Part shown: one piece after another, positions 15,725 through 23,745 of the stretch
Layout of the letters: every line of letters begins with the position of its first letter
Numbering within the stretch: position 1 is the stretch's first letter
Origin: Flavonifractor sp. An112
GTDB taxonomy: Bacteria; Bacillota; Clostridia; Oscillospirales; Oscillospiraceae
NCBI RefSeq assembly: GCF_002161085.1
Contig: NZ_NFLU01000015.1
Location: forward strand, 1-51,733
Direction: 5' to 3'
DNA: 51,733 bases
The notes under the pieces: generated by a model
Seen by the model: only the letters and a program-made list of their open reading frames with translations
Told to the model about the DNA's origin: nothing
Database searches by the model: none
Translations under genes and position numbers: made by a program

Positions 15725-16168
15725 ATGCGTGCAGTTGTGACCCGCGTGAAGAATGCCTCCGTCACCATCGGCGGCAAGGTGAACGGCGAGATCGGCCAGG
15801 GCTTCCTGGTGCTGCTGGGGGTGGCCCCCGGCGATACCGAGGCCCAGGCCGTCAAGATGGCCGACAAGGTGTGCGGCCTGCGTATCTTTGAGGACGAGAA
15901 CGAGAAGATGAACCTGAATCTGGAGGCAGTGGGGGGCTCCCTGCTGGTGGTGAGCCAGTTCACCCTCTATGCCGACACCAAGTCCCGCCGCCCCGGCTTC
16001 TCCGGGGCCGCCAAGCCGGACATCGCCATCCCCCTGTATGAGAAGTTCATGGCCGAGTGCGCCGGCCGGGGCTTTGAGGTCCAGCACGGCGAATTCGGCG
16101 CCGATATGCAGGTTTATAGTCAGAACGACGGTCCTGTGACCATTCTGCTGGACACCGACCAGATGTAA
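15725..16168 (+). CDS. dtd: D-aminoacyl-tRNA deacylase
   Basis: Protein of 147 aa that hydrolyses D-amino acids (and glycine) mischarged on tRNA. The signature SQFTLYAD and the C-terminal NDGPVTILLDTD motif are present, and the family's usual length (about 145-150 aa) is met. The last 76 nt, from the middle of GEFGADMQ to the stop, occur again at 16301-16376 beyond a palindromic element, so the gene end next to the downstream operon partner has been displaced. Start ATG after AGAAAGGA. It probably forms a unit with the racemase-like gene upstream and the MBL hydrolase downstream. Confidence 0.96.
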   Translation: MRAVVTRVKNASVTIGGKVNGEIGQGFLVLLGVAPGDTEAQAVKMADKVCGLRIFEDENEKMNLNLEAVGGSLLVVSQFTLYADTKSRRPGFSGAAKPDIAIPLYEKFMAECAGRGFEVQHGEFGADMQVYSQNDGPVTILLDTDQM

Positions 16169-16171
16169 CGC

Positions 16172-16300
16172 CGAATTCGCCCCCGCGCTTTGCGCGTCCG
16201 AGCGTTTTGCCAAAGGCAAAACCTCGATGCCGGGCGGATTCACTCCGCCCGAGCAGATCAAAAGATGCGGGGTCCCCGCAGGGCCGTGGCCCTGTGGGGG
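16172..16300 (-). repeat. Mosaic palindromic element, copy A (after dtd)
   Basis: Read on the minus strand it has the same order as the copies at 4141 and 43146: a CAGGGCCACGGCCCTG hairpin, GGGGACCCC, a short spacer with ATC, CTCGGGCGGAGTGAATCCG CCCG hairpin, TTTTGCCTTTGGCAAAA hairpin, CGCTCGGA and CGCGCAAAGCGCG hairpin. It separates two copies of the dtd 3' end. Confidence 0.8.
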
Positions 16301-16376
16301 ATTCGGCGCCGATATGCAGGTTTATTCTCAGAATGACGGTCCTGTGACCATTCTGCTGGACACCGATACCATGTAA
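16301..16376 (+). pseudogene. Stranded duplicate of the dtd 3' end
   Basis: These 76 nt match 16093-16168 at 69 of 76 positions and keep the reading frame to the stop (VYSQNDGPVTILLDTDTM). Differences include a serine AGT/TCT switch and AAC/AAT. The ribosome-binding site of the next gene (AGAAGGGGG) follows directly, which suggests this is the ancestral dtd end and the copy joined to the gene is the newcomer. Confidence 0.85.
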
Positions 16377-16395
16377 AGAAGGGGGCAGACAACCC

Positions 16396-17001
16396 ATGAA
16401 AATGCGTGTTTTACAGGTGGGGCCCATCGGCACCAACTGCTATCTGCTGGAGGACGAGGACACCCACACCGCCGCCGTGGTGGACCCCGGCGACGAGGCC
16501 GGCCGCATCCTGGCCCAGGCCAGGGAGGATGGGGTGGAGATCCAGTCCATCCTGCTGACCCACGCCCACTATGACCACACCACCGGCGTGGCCGGGCTGC
16601 TCAAGGCCTTGCCCAACATCCCGGTGTACCTCCACCCTGCCGACATCGCCCGGCTGGGCAGCCCGGTGTTCCCCCCGCTGGGCACCGACCCCAAGCCCTA
16701 TGACGACGGCGACCTGGTGAAGGTGGGAGGCATCGACGTGCAGGTGATCCACACCCCCGGCCACACCCCCGGCGGGGTGTGCCTGATGGCGGGGGACGCC
16801 CTCTTTACCGGCGACACCCTGTTCCAGGGCTCCATGGGCCGCACCGACCTGCCCGGCGGCAGCTATGGGGAGATCATGGCCTCCCTGGCCCGGCTGGCCC
16901 GGCTGCCCGGGGACTTCCACGTCCTCCCCGGCCACATGGGTATGTCCACCCTGGAGGCCGAGCGGAAGAGCAACTACTATATGCAGGAGGCCATGGGGTA
17001 A
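16396..17001 (+). CDS. MBL-fold metallohydrolase (glyoxalase II-like)
   Basis: Protein of 201 aa with the metallo-beta-lactamase fold. THAHYDH (H56-x-H58-x-D60-H61) binds two metals, with further ligands in HTPGHTPGG, GDTLF (bridging Asp) and LPGHMG. The short form resembles YcbL-type hydroxyacylglutathione hydrolase-like enzymes; the substrate is not predictable, and Firmicutes usually lack glutathione. AGAAGGGGG precedes the ATG by 11 nt. It lies between dtd and hemZ, spaced 30 nt from hemZ. Confidence 0.92.
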   Translation: MKMRVLQVGPIGTNCYLLEDEDTHTAAVVDPGDEAGRILAQAREDGVEIQSILLTHAHYDHTTGVAGLLKALPNIPVYLHPADIARLGSPVFPPLGTDPKPYDDGDLVKVGGIDVQVIHTPGHTPGGVCLMAGDALFTGDTLFQGSMGRTDLPGGSYGEIMASLARLARLPGDFHVLPGHMGMSTLEAERKSNYYMQEAMG

Positions 17002-17031
17002 TCTGATTTCCCCGGAAAGGATCATTCCGCT

Positions 17032-18510
17032 ATGAAACTCTACCTCCGCGGCCACGACTACAAATATGCCGCCGAGCAAATGTTATTGACGCTTTTTCCT
17101 GACCAGCGGCCGGAATACGACGACCAGCCCCCCGCTGCCGGGGAGGACCATCTGGTGCTCTCCCTGAGCCGGGGGGAGCTGTGGGCCACCGCCACCGCCA
17201 GGCTGACTTACCACGGTCAGTCATATGGGGCAAGCCACCGGTGTAAACTGGAAGAGCTCGCCGACGACCTCTCCACCAGCCGGGCCCTCCAGCGGATCTT
17301 GAAGCTGGCCTTCTACGACGCCGGGGTGGCCGCCCGTGGGAGCGAGCCTCCCTGGGGGGCGCTGACCGGCGTGCGGCCGGTGAAGATCCCCACCAAGGCC
17401 ATGCTGGCCGGAGCCACCCCCGTCCAGGCGGAGAAGGTACTCAAAGATACCTACCGGGTATCTCCCCTGCGGCGGCAGCTGGCCATGGACTGCGCCCGAG
17501 CCAGCCTGGACGCCCAGCGGAGCCTGCGGCCCGAGGAGGTGTCCCTCTATGTGGGCATTCCCTTCTGCCCCACCCGGTGCGCCTACTGCTCCTTTGTGTC
17601 CGCCGACGTGGGCCGTGCCCTCAAGCTCATCGACCCCTTCCTGGACTGCCTTTCCCGGGAAATCAAGGCCACCGGTGAAATGCTGGCGGGGGCGGGGTTG
17701 AAGGTGCGCTCGGTCTACTTCGGCGGCGGCACCCCCACCACCCTGTCCGCCCCTCAGCTGGACCGGCTCATGGGGGAGATCGCCGATTCCATTGACCTGT
17801 CCTGCTGCACCGAGTACACGGTGGAGGCGGGACGGCCCGACACCATTACCCGGGAAAAGCTGGAGGTCCTCTTCCGCCGGGGCTGCGGCCGGGTGTCGGT
17901 GAATCCCCAGACCATGCAGGACCATGTGCTGGCCGCCATGGGCCGGGCCCATCGGGCCGAGGACATCCGCAGGGCCTACGCCATGGCCCGGGACAGCGGC
18001 ATCCCCTGCGTCAACATGGATCTCATCGCCGGTCTGCCCGCCGACAGCGTGGACGGCTTCCGGTCCTCCCTGGATCAGGTGCTGGCTATGGCGCCGGAGA
18101 ATATCACCGTCCACACCCTGGCCATGAAGAAGGGTTCCCGGCTGATGGAGGAGGGGAGCGGCGTGCCCGCCGATGAAGAGGTGGCCGCCATGCTGGAGTA
18201 CGCCTGGTCCGCCCTGCGTACGGCGGGGCAGATCCCCTACTACCTCTACCGCCAGAAGTATATGTCCGGCTCCTTTGAAAACGTGGGCTGGTGCCTGCCG
18301 GGCACCGAGAGCCTCTATAACATCTGCATGATGGAGGAGCTGCACACCATCGTCTCCCTGGGAGGCGGCGGGGTGACCAAGCTGGTCAACCCGGCCACCG
18401 GCTACATCGAGCGTGTGGCCAACCCCAAGTATCCCAAGGAGTATATCGAGAAGATCGACGCCGTCTGCGCCGGAAAGGAGCGGGTGGCCCGCTTTCACGG
18501 CGCCCTGTAA
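17032..18510 (+). CDS. hemZ: HemZ-like coproporphyrinogen dehydrogenase (radical SAM)
   Basis: Protein of 492 aa. An N-terminal domain of about 165 residues, typical of HemZ, precedes a HemN-like radical-SAM core with C179-x3-C183-x2-C186 in GIPFCPTRCAYCSF, then YFGGGTPTTL and the TVEAGRPDTI strand. HemZ is named for anaerobic conversion of coproporphyrinogen III, but many Clostridia with hemZ have no complete haem pathway, and some HemN-like proteins are haem chaperones. No other haem gene is in view. The ATG at 17032 follows GGAAAGGA. It ends 11 nt before the kinase gene. Confidence 0.9.
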   Translation: MKLYLRGHDYKYAAEQMLLTLFPDQRPEYDDQPPAAGEDHLVLSLSRGELWATATARLTYHGQSYGASHRCKLEELADDLSTSRALQRILKLAFYDAGVAARGSEPPWGALTGVRPVKIPTKAMLAGATPVQAEKVLKDTYRVSPLRRQLAMDCARASLDAQRSLRPEEVSLYVGIPFCPTRCAYCSFVSADVGRALKLIDPFLDCLSREIKATGEMLAGAGLKVRSVYFGGGTPTTLSAPQLDRLMGEIADSIDLSCCTEYTVEAGRPDTITREKLEVLFRRGCGRVSVNPQTMQDHVLAAMGRAHRAEDIRRAYAMARDSGIPCVNMDLIAGLPADSVDGFRSSLDQVLAMAPENITVHTLAMKKGSRLMEEGSGVPADEEVAAMLEYAWSALRTAGQIPYYLYRQKYMSGSFENVGWCLPGTESLYNICMMEELHTIVSLGGGGVTKLVNPATGYIERVANPKYPKEYIEKIDAVCAGKERVARFHGAL

Positions 18511-18521
18511 GGAGGTCCGTT

Positions 18522-19466
18522 ATGCCCTATCAGCTGCAAGAGATCAACGAGAGCATCCGCACCGACCCCAAGGGATTTCTGGAGGCCTGCGACGCCGCCT
18601 ATCAAAGCCGCATTGCGTCGGCGGTGGACCGCATTCTGGAGCGGATGAAGGAGAGCCCCATCGTGCTGCTGTCCGGCCCCTCCGGCTCGGGCAAGACCAC
18701 CACTGCCCTCAAGCTGGAGCAGGAGCTGGAGCGCCGGGGCGTGAACACCCACACCATCTCCATGGACAACTACTATAAAACCCTCAACCGCAAGACCGCA
18801 CCCCGCACCCCCGAGGGGGACATCGACTACGAGTCCCCGGTGCTGCTGGACCTGGACCTGCTGGACGAGACCTTCTCCCGGCTGTCCCGGGGCGAGTGGG
18901 TGGTGGTACCCAAGTATGAATTTGCCCGGCAGATGCGCAACGACAGCCGGGGCACCTTTTTGAAGCTGGACAAAAATGAGATCGCCATCTTCGAGGGCAT
19001 CCACGCCCTCAACGACGACATCTTCGGCCGCCACCCCGAGGCCACCGGCCTGTACATCTCCGCCCGCTCCAACGTGCTGGAGGGGGAGGAACTGCGGTTC
19101 AAGGGCACCTGGATGCGCATTTCCCGCCGGGCGGTCCGTGACTATAATTTCCGGGGCACAGACCTTTTGGAAACCCTTTTGATGTGGTATAATGTGCGCC
19201 GGGGCGAGAAGACGTACATCTCCCCCTTTAAGAACCGGGCCAATATCATCATCGACTCCTCCCTGCCCTACGAGGTGCCGGTGTTTGCCAACTACGCTCA
19301 CGCTTTGAGAGAAGCGGTGGCACAGATCCCCGCCGACAACCCCCGCTGTCATGAGTTCCACGATCTGGTGGACGCCTTCGGGTATTTTGAGCCGGTGGAC
19401 CCGGCCCTGGTGCCTCCCGAGTCCCTGATCCGGGAGTTTATCGGCGGCGGAACATACAGTTACTGA
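18522..19466 (+). CDS. Uridine kinase-like nucleoside kinase
   Basis: Protein of 314 aa of the PRK/uridine kinase superfamily. The P-loop GPSGSGKTT spans residues 52-60. SMDNYYKTLNRKTAPRTPEG provides the substrate-binding Asp/Tyr region and IFEGIHALNDD is the second conserved block; the lid and RRAVRDYNFRG follow. It is longer than canonical Udk (about 210 aa) with an N-terminal helix and a C-terminal extension, a form common in Clostridia. Salvage of uridine or cytidine is the likely role, but phosphoribulokinase-like substrates cannot be excluded. GGAGG precedes the ATG, tightly coupled to hemZ. Confidence 0.88.
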   Translation: MPYQLQEINESIRTDPKGFLEACDAAYQSRIASAVDRILERMKESPIVLLSGPSGSGKTTTALKLEQELERRGVNTHTISMDNYYKTLNRKTAPRTPEGDIDYESPVLLDLDLLDETFSRLSRGEWVVVPKYEFARQMRNDSRGTFLKLDKNEIAIFEGIHALNDDIFGRHPEATGLYISARSNVLEGEELRFKGTWMRISRRAVRDYNFRGTDLLETLLMWYNVRRGEKTYISPFKNRANIIIDSSLPYEVPVFANYAHALREAVAQIPADNPRCHEFHDLVDAFGYFEPVDPALVPPESLIREFIGGGTYSY

Positions 19467-19471
19467 TCATG

Positions 19472-19620
19472 TCCAGGGGGGACCAGTCCCCCCTGGATAC
19501 AGCCCCGCCGCGCCGCAGGCGGCACAGCGGGGCTGATACCCCCCTCACCCGCGCCCACGCGGGTGGTTGCCCGCCGGTGGCGGAGCAAGCAGCGGTGTCC
19601 TGCGGCGAAATGAATTCGCC
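19472..19620 (+). repeat. Partial mosaic palindromic element, copy E (udk-mrp gap)
   Basis: A run of hairpins: TCCAGGGGGGACCAGTCCCC... (11-bp arms, 19472-19497), AGCCCCGC with GCGGGGCT (19501-19533), CACCCGCGCCCACGCGGGTG (19546-19565) and GGCGAAATGAATTCGCC (about 19604-19620), the last matching the central hairpin of the other mosaic elements. The order differs from the four full copies. No gene is seen in the 212-nt gap. Confidence 0.6.
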
Positions 19621-19678
19621 TGCGGACTTATTTTTACTGAAATCTCTGGTAACAACATAGGAAAGAAGGAAAAATACC

Positions 19679-20500
19679 ATGTCTGAATGTACCCACAACT
19701 GTTCCTCCTGCGGCGAGAGCTGCGGCGAGCGCACTGCCCCTCAGGATCTCCACGTCCCTGCCAACGGCCTGTCCCACATCGGCAAGGTCATTGCCGTGGT
19801 CAGCGGCAAGGGCGGCGTGGGCAAGAGCCTGGTGACCTCCTCCCTGGCGGTGGCTATGCGCCGCATGGGCAAGAAGGTGGCCGTGCTGGACGCCGACATC
19901 ACCGGCCCGTCCATCCCCGCCGCCTTCGGCATCCACACCCGGGCCGAGGGCAGCGAGCTGGGCATCTACCCCGCCGAGACCAAGACCGGCATCGGTATCA
20001 TGAGCCTCAACCTGCTCACCGAGCATGAGACTGACCCCGTGGTGTGGCGGGGCCCCGTCATCGCCGGCACCGTCAAGCAGTTCTGGACCGACGTGATCTG
20101 GGGCGACGTGGACTATATGTTCGTGGATATGCCTCCCGGAACCGGCGACGTGCCCCTCACCGTGTTCCAGTCCCTGCCCATCGACGGCATCGTGGTGGTC
20201 ACCTCTCCCCAGGATCTGGTGAGCATGATCGTCACCAAGGCCGTCAAGATGGCCGAGATGATGCACATCCCCGTGCTGGGCCTGGTGGAAAACTACTCCT
20301 ACTTCCAGTGCCCCGACTGCGGCAAGCGCCACGCCATCTTCGGCGAGAGCCACATCGACCAGGTGGCCGCCGGCCTGGGCCTGAAGGTGCTGGCCCGTCT
20401 GCCCATCGATCCCGCCGTGGCCGCCGCCTGCGACGCCGGCAAGATCGAGGATCTGGAGCAGAACTACCTGGCCGACGTGGCCCGCACCCTGGCGGAATAA
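19679..20500 (+). CDS. mrp: Mrp/NBP35 family Fe-S cluster carrier ATPase
   Basis: P-loop protein of 273 aa. The deviant Walker A SGKGGVGKS (42-50) and LDADITGPS are classic for Mrp/ApbC, and a C-terminal CPDC supplies the bridging cluster ligands. An extra N-terminal CTHNCSSCGESC cluster (C4, C8, C11, C15) resembles the ferredoxin-like N terminus of NBP35. The protein carries and transfers 4Fe-4S clusters, which fits a window with several Fe-S enzymes (MiaB, HemZ). Start ATG after AAGAAGG. A strong terminator follows at 20622. Confidence 0.94.
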   Translation: MSECTHNCSSCGESCGERTAPQDLHVPANGLSHIGKVIAVVSGKGGVGKSLVTSSLAVAMRRMGKKVAVLDADITGPSIPAAFGIHTRAEGSELGIYPAETKTGIGIMSLNLLTEHETDPVVWRGPVIAGTVKQFWTDVIWGDVDYMFVDMPPGTGDVPLTVFQSLPIDGIVVVTSPQDLVSMIVTKAVKMAEMMHIPVLGLVENYSYFQCPDCGKRHAIFGESHIDQVAAGLGLKVLARLPIDPAVAAACDAGKIEDLEQNYLADVARTLAE

Positions 20501-20621
20501 CCAATATCAGGCTTTACAAAACGTTCATATCCGGTTCAAAACGGGTTCACAGTGAGAGGTTAGGATAAGAACCGTGGTTGAGACATACCACTCCTCTCTT
20601 TCCTCTCTTTTTCAGATCTTG

Positions 20622-20667
20622 GAAACACAGGCCCGCAACAGGCGGCGGGCCTGTGTTTCTGCGTTTT
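20622..20667 (+). terminator. Intrinsic terminator after mrp
   Basis: Arms GAAACACAGGCCCGC and its complement (15 bp, 20622-20636 with 20645-20659) followed by TGCGTTTT. It lies just before the amidase gene, so the amidase must be read through or from an unrecognised promoter. Confidence 0.75.
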
Positions 20668-20691
20668 AGCCCCAAAAGGAGGGACAAGCCC

Positions 20692-21303
20692 ATGCCCACC
20701 CGTGTGAAAAAACGCCGCCGTTCCCCTCTGCTGCCCGCCCTTATCATTCTTGTGCTGATTGGAGCGGCCTTTCTGATCTGGCGGCTGGCCTTCTCCGCCC
20801 CCCAGCCCTCCGGCGATCTGCCCGACTGGATCACCGAGGAGCTGCTCCCCATCAATCCCTATTCCCGGCCCGGCGAGCCCCTGGAGGAGGTCAACGGCGT
20901 GGTGGTCCACTATGTGGGCAACCCGGGCACCACCGCCCAGCAGAACAACAGCTACTTCCGAAACCTGGCCACCACCGGAGAGACCTACGCCTCCAGCCAT
21001 TTCCTCATCGGCCTGGACGGGGAGATCATCTGCAACGTCCCCCTGGACGAGATCGCCTACTGTACCGGCCCCCGGAATGTGGACACCATCTCCATTGAGT
21101 GCTGCCACCCCGACGACACCGGGGCCTTCACTCAGGCCACCTACGACTCCCTTATCAAGCTGGTCCGCTGGCTTATGGACGAGTACCGCCTGGACACCGA
21201 CCAGGTCATCCGGCACTACGATGTCACCGGCAAGGAATGTCCCCTTTATTATGTTCGAAACCCGGAGGCGTGGGAACAATTTAAGGCTGACTTGCAAGAA
21301 TAG
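20692..21303 (+). CDS. N-acetylmuramoyl-L-alanine amidase, membrane-anchored
   Basis: Protein of 203 aa. A basic N terminus (MPTRVKKRRR) and one hydrophobic segment (about 12-30) indicate membrane anchoring or an uncleaved signal. The Amidase_2/PGRP domain has metal ligands in VVVHYVGN, and RHYDVTGKECP supplies His and Cys, as in T7 lysozyme-type amidases; FLIGLDGEI and the EIAYCTG segment are also typical. It would cleave the MurNAc-L-Ala bond outside the cell. The ATG at 20692 has AAAAGGAGGGA upstream; a longer frame back to 20578 crosses the terminator and is rejected. Confidence 0.92.
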   Translation: MPTRVKKRRRSPLLPALIILVLIGAAFLIWRLAFSAPQPSGDLPDWITEELLPINPYSRPGEPLEEVNGVVVHYVGNPGTTAQQNNSYFRNLATTGETYASSHFLIGLDGEIICNVPLDEIAYCTGPRNVDTISIECCHPDDTGAFTQATYDSLIKLVRWLMDEYRLDTDQVIRHYDVTGKECPLYYVRNPEAWEQFKADLQE

Positions 21304-21368
21304 TCCGTTTTATTGGACAGCTGCTCTGGTATCCTGTACCCAACGATACAGGAAAGGAGCGCTGAACC

Positions 21369-21491
21369 ATGGAATTTGAACTTCGCTATGTAAACGGACA
21401 CATTGAGGTATACGACGCCGCCGGACGCTTCCGGTTTTCCGCCGACTCCCAGGGGGAGGCGCTGGCCGAACTGGAGGACCTGGCTGCGTGA
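21369..21491 (+). CDS. Small hypothetical protein, 40 aa
   Basis: A complete reading frame with AGGAAAGGAGC ahead of its ATG and a strong terminator 8 nt after its stop. The product begins MEFELRYVNGHIEVYDAAG and continues with an acidic, Ala/Glu-rich helix-like end (EALAELEDLAA). It has no transmembrane segment or cysteine. The two-strand plus helix pattern and the dedicated expression signals argue that it is real. Function is unknown. Confidence 0.7.
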   Translation: MEFELRYVNGHIEVYDAAGRFRFSADSQGEALAELEDLAA

Positions 21492-21498
21492 GCAACAG

Positions 21499-21534
21499 GG
21501 CCGGACCACGGATTGCCGTGGTCCGGCCTTTCTT
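21499..21534 (+). terminator. Intrinsic terminator after the 40-aa gene
   Basis: GGCCGGACCACGG, loop ATTG, and the complementary 13-nt arm (21499-21528), then TTTCTT. It closes the transcript before the topoisomerase promoter. Confidence 0.85.
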
Positions 21535-21562
21535 GACACTTTAGGCGGGAATAGGGTAATAT
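21533..21562 (+). promoter_or_regulatory. Promoter for the parE-like gene
   Basis: TTGACA (21533-21538), an 18-nt spacer and TAATAT (21557-21562), with an overlapping TATAAT 3 nt further on. Confidence 0.75.
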
Positions 21563-21629
21563 AATAATATATACGCATCTTTTGCGCCGGCTCTGAGGGC
21601 CGGCAGTTTTACGATATGAGGAGAGGCCC

Positions 21630-23621
21630 ATGGCAAGAAGTTCTTCCCCAAAAAGTTACGGCAATGACTCCATTTCCTCCCTGAAGGGGGCGGACCGGGT
21701 ACGGAAGCGCCCGGCGGTTATCTTCGGCTCCGACGGGCTGGAGGGCTGCGAGCACGCGGTGTTCGAGATCCTGTCCAACGCCATCGACGAGGCCCGGGAG
21801 GGCCACGGTAATCTCATCACCGTCACCCGGTATGAGGACAAGTCCATCGAGGTGGAGGACTTCGGTCGGGGCTGCCCGGTGGACTGGAACGAGAAGGAGC
21901 AGAAGTTTAACTGGGAGCTGGTATTCTGCGAGCTGTACGCCGGCGGCAAGTACAACAACAACTCCGGCGACAACTACGAGTACTCCCTGGGCCTCAACGG
22001 CCTGGGCTCCTGCGCCACCCAGTATGCCAGCCGCTACTTTGACGCGGTGATCCACCGGGATGGCTTCGAGTATACCCTCCATTTTGAGAAGGGTGAAAAC
22101 ATCGGCGGCCTGAAGAAGGAGCCCTACTCCGGCAAAAAGACCGGCTCCAAATTCCGCTGGCTGCCCGACCTGGACGTGTTCACCGACATCGACATTCCGG
22201 TGGAGTACTACCTGGACGTGCTGAAGCGGCAGGCGGTGGTCAACGCCGGTATTACCTTCCGGTTCCGCAATCAGGTGGGGGGCAAGTTCGAGACCACCGA
22301 CTTCAAGTATGAAAACGGCATCGAGGACTATGTGAAGGAGCTGGCGGGGGACAACCCCCTGACCCAGCCGGTGTTCTGGCAGACCGAGCGCCGGGGCCGT
22401 GACCGGGCGGACAAGGACGAGTACAAGGTGAAGCTCTCCGTGTCCTTCTGCTTCTCCAACACGGTGCAGGTCATCGAGCACTACCACAACTCCTCCTGGC
22501 TGGAGCACGGCGGCTCCCCGGAGAAGGCGGTGAAGTCCGCTTTTGTCAACGGCATCGACGCCTGGCTGAAATCCCAGGGCAAGTACCAGAAGAACGAGAG
22601 CAAGCTGACCTGGGCCGACGTGGAGGACTGCCTGGTGCTGGTGAGCAACAACTTCTCCACCCAGACCTCCTACGAGAACCAGACCAAGAAGGCCATCACC
22701 AACAAGTTTGTCCAGGAGGCCATGACCGAGTTCCTCCGCTCCCAGCTGGAGGTCTACTTCATCGAGAACCCCTTTGACGCCGCCAAGATCGGCGAGCAGG
22801 TGCTCATCAACAAGCGCTCCCGTGAGAACGCCGAGCGCACCCGGCTGAACATCAAGAAGAAGCTGTCCGGCAATGTGGATATCTCCAACCGGGTGCAGAA
22901 GTTTGTGGACTGCCGCACCAAGGATACCACCCGCCGGGAGCTGTATATCGTGGAGGGCGATTCCGCTCTGGGCAGCGTCAAGCTGAGCCGGGACGCCGAG
23001 TTCCAGGGCATCATGCCCGTCCGGGGCAAGATTTTGAACTGCCTCAAGGCCGACTACGCCAAGATCTTCAAGAGCGAGATCATCACCGACCTGCTGAAGG
23101 TGCTGGGCTGCGGCGTGGAGGTTCACGACAAGCACGCCAAGGATCTGGCCGCCTTCGACCTCATGAACCTGCGGTGGAACAAGATCGTCATCTGTACCGA
23201 TGCCGACGTGGACGGCTTCCAGATCCGCACCCTGATCTTGACCATGCTCTACCGCCTTACCCCCACCCTCATCCAGCGGGGCTATGTGTATATCGCCGAG
23301 TCCCCCCTGTATGAGATCAATTATAAGGAAAAGACCTGGTTCGCCTACTCCGACACCGAGAAGAACGACATCGTAAACGGCGAGCTGGCGGGCAAGAAGT
23401 GCTCCATCAACCGCTCCAAAGGTCTGGGCGAGAACGAACCCGACATGATGTGGCTCACCACCATGAATCCCGAGACACGGCGGCTTATCAAGGTCATGCC
23501 CGAGGATGTGGAAAACACCGCCCGGGTCTTTGACCTGCTGCTGGGGGACAACCTCCAGGGGCGGAAAGACCACATTGCAGAAAATGGATATAAATATCTG
23601 GAACTGGCGGATATTTCGTAA
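21630..23621 (+). CDS. Divergent type IIA topoisomerase subunit B (ParE/GyrB-like)
   Basis: Protein of 663 aa. The GHKL ATPase has FEILSNAIDEAREGHG and SLGLNGLGS; the TOPRIM domain has YIVEGDSALGSVKLSRD (canonical EGDSAGGSAKQGRD) and ICTDADVDGFQIRTL, and SKGLGEN is present. The changed residues around EGDSA and the insertions place it outside canonical GyrB and ParE, as a third, clostridial-type topoisomerase. Together with the parC-like gene downstream it would form an ATP-dependent strand-passing enzyme. It has its own promoter and terminator. The ATG at 21630 follows GAGGAGAGG. Confidence 0.9.
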   Translation: MARSSSPKSYGNDSISSLKGADRVRKRPAVIFGSDGLEGCEHAVFEILSNAIDEAREGHGNLITVTRYEDKSIEVEDFGRGCPVDWNEKEQKFNWELVFCELYAGGKYNNNSGDNYEYSLGLNGLGSCATQYASRYFDAVIHRDGFEYTLHFEKGENIGGLKKEPYSGKKTGSKFRWLPDLDVFTDIDIPVEYYLDVLKRQAVVNAGITFRFRNQVGGKFETTDFKYENGIEDYVKELAGDNPLTQPVFWQTERRGRDRADKDEYKVKLSVSFCFSNTVQVIEHYHNSSWLEHGGSPEKAVKSAFVNGIDAWLKSQGKYQKNESKLTWADVEDCLVLVSNNFSTQTSYENQTKKAITNKFVQEAMTEFLRSQLEVYFIENPFDAAKIGEQVLINKRSRENAERTRLNIKKKLSGNVDISNRVQKFVDCRTKDTTRRELYIVEGDSALGSVKLSRDAEFQGIMPVRGKILNCLKADYAKIFKSEIITDLLKVLGCGVEVHDKHAKDLAAFDLMNLRWNKIVICTDADVDGFQIRTLILTMLYRLTPTLIQRGYVYIAESPLYEINYKEKTWFAYSDTEKNDIVNGELAGKKCSINRSKGLGENEPDMMWLTTMNPETRRLIKVMPEDVENTARVFDLLLGDNLQGRKDHIAENGYKYLELADIS

Positions 23622-23624
23622 CGG

Positions 23625-23667
23625 ATACAGGCCGGGATCTTTTTCAGATCCTGGCCTGTATATTCTT
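23625..23667 (+). terminator. Intrinsic terminator after the parE-like gene
   Basis: ATACAGGCC-G-GGATCT, loop TTTTC, AGATCC-T-GGCCTGTAT, then TATTCTT (23625-23661). One internal mismatch. Confidence 0.75.
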
Positions 23668-23694
23668 GCAAAAATAACCGCTGTTTGCTATAAT
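23666..23694 (+). promoter_or_regulatory. Promoter for the S15 peptidase gene
   Basis: TTGCAA (23666-23671), a 17-nt spacer and TATAAT (23689-23694). Confidence 0.8.
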
Positions 23695-23745
23695 TTATCC
23701 GCATCGTATTCAGGAGAATACAAATCTGGATCAGGAGGGATCATC

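Noticed and set aside
19441-19646. Possible duplication of the kinase gene 3' end around element E, like dtd
   Set aside because: Only TTACTGA and a few nearby bases match (about 19459 and 19636), and the second copy is out of frame; too weak.
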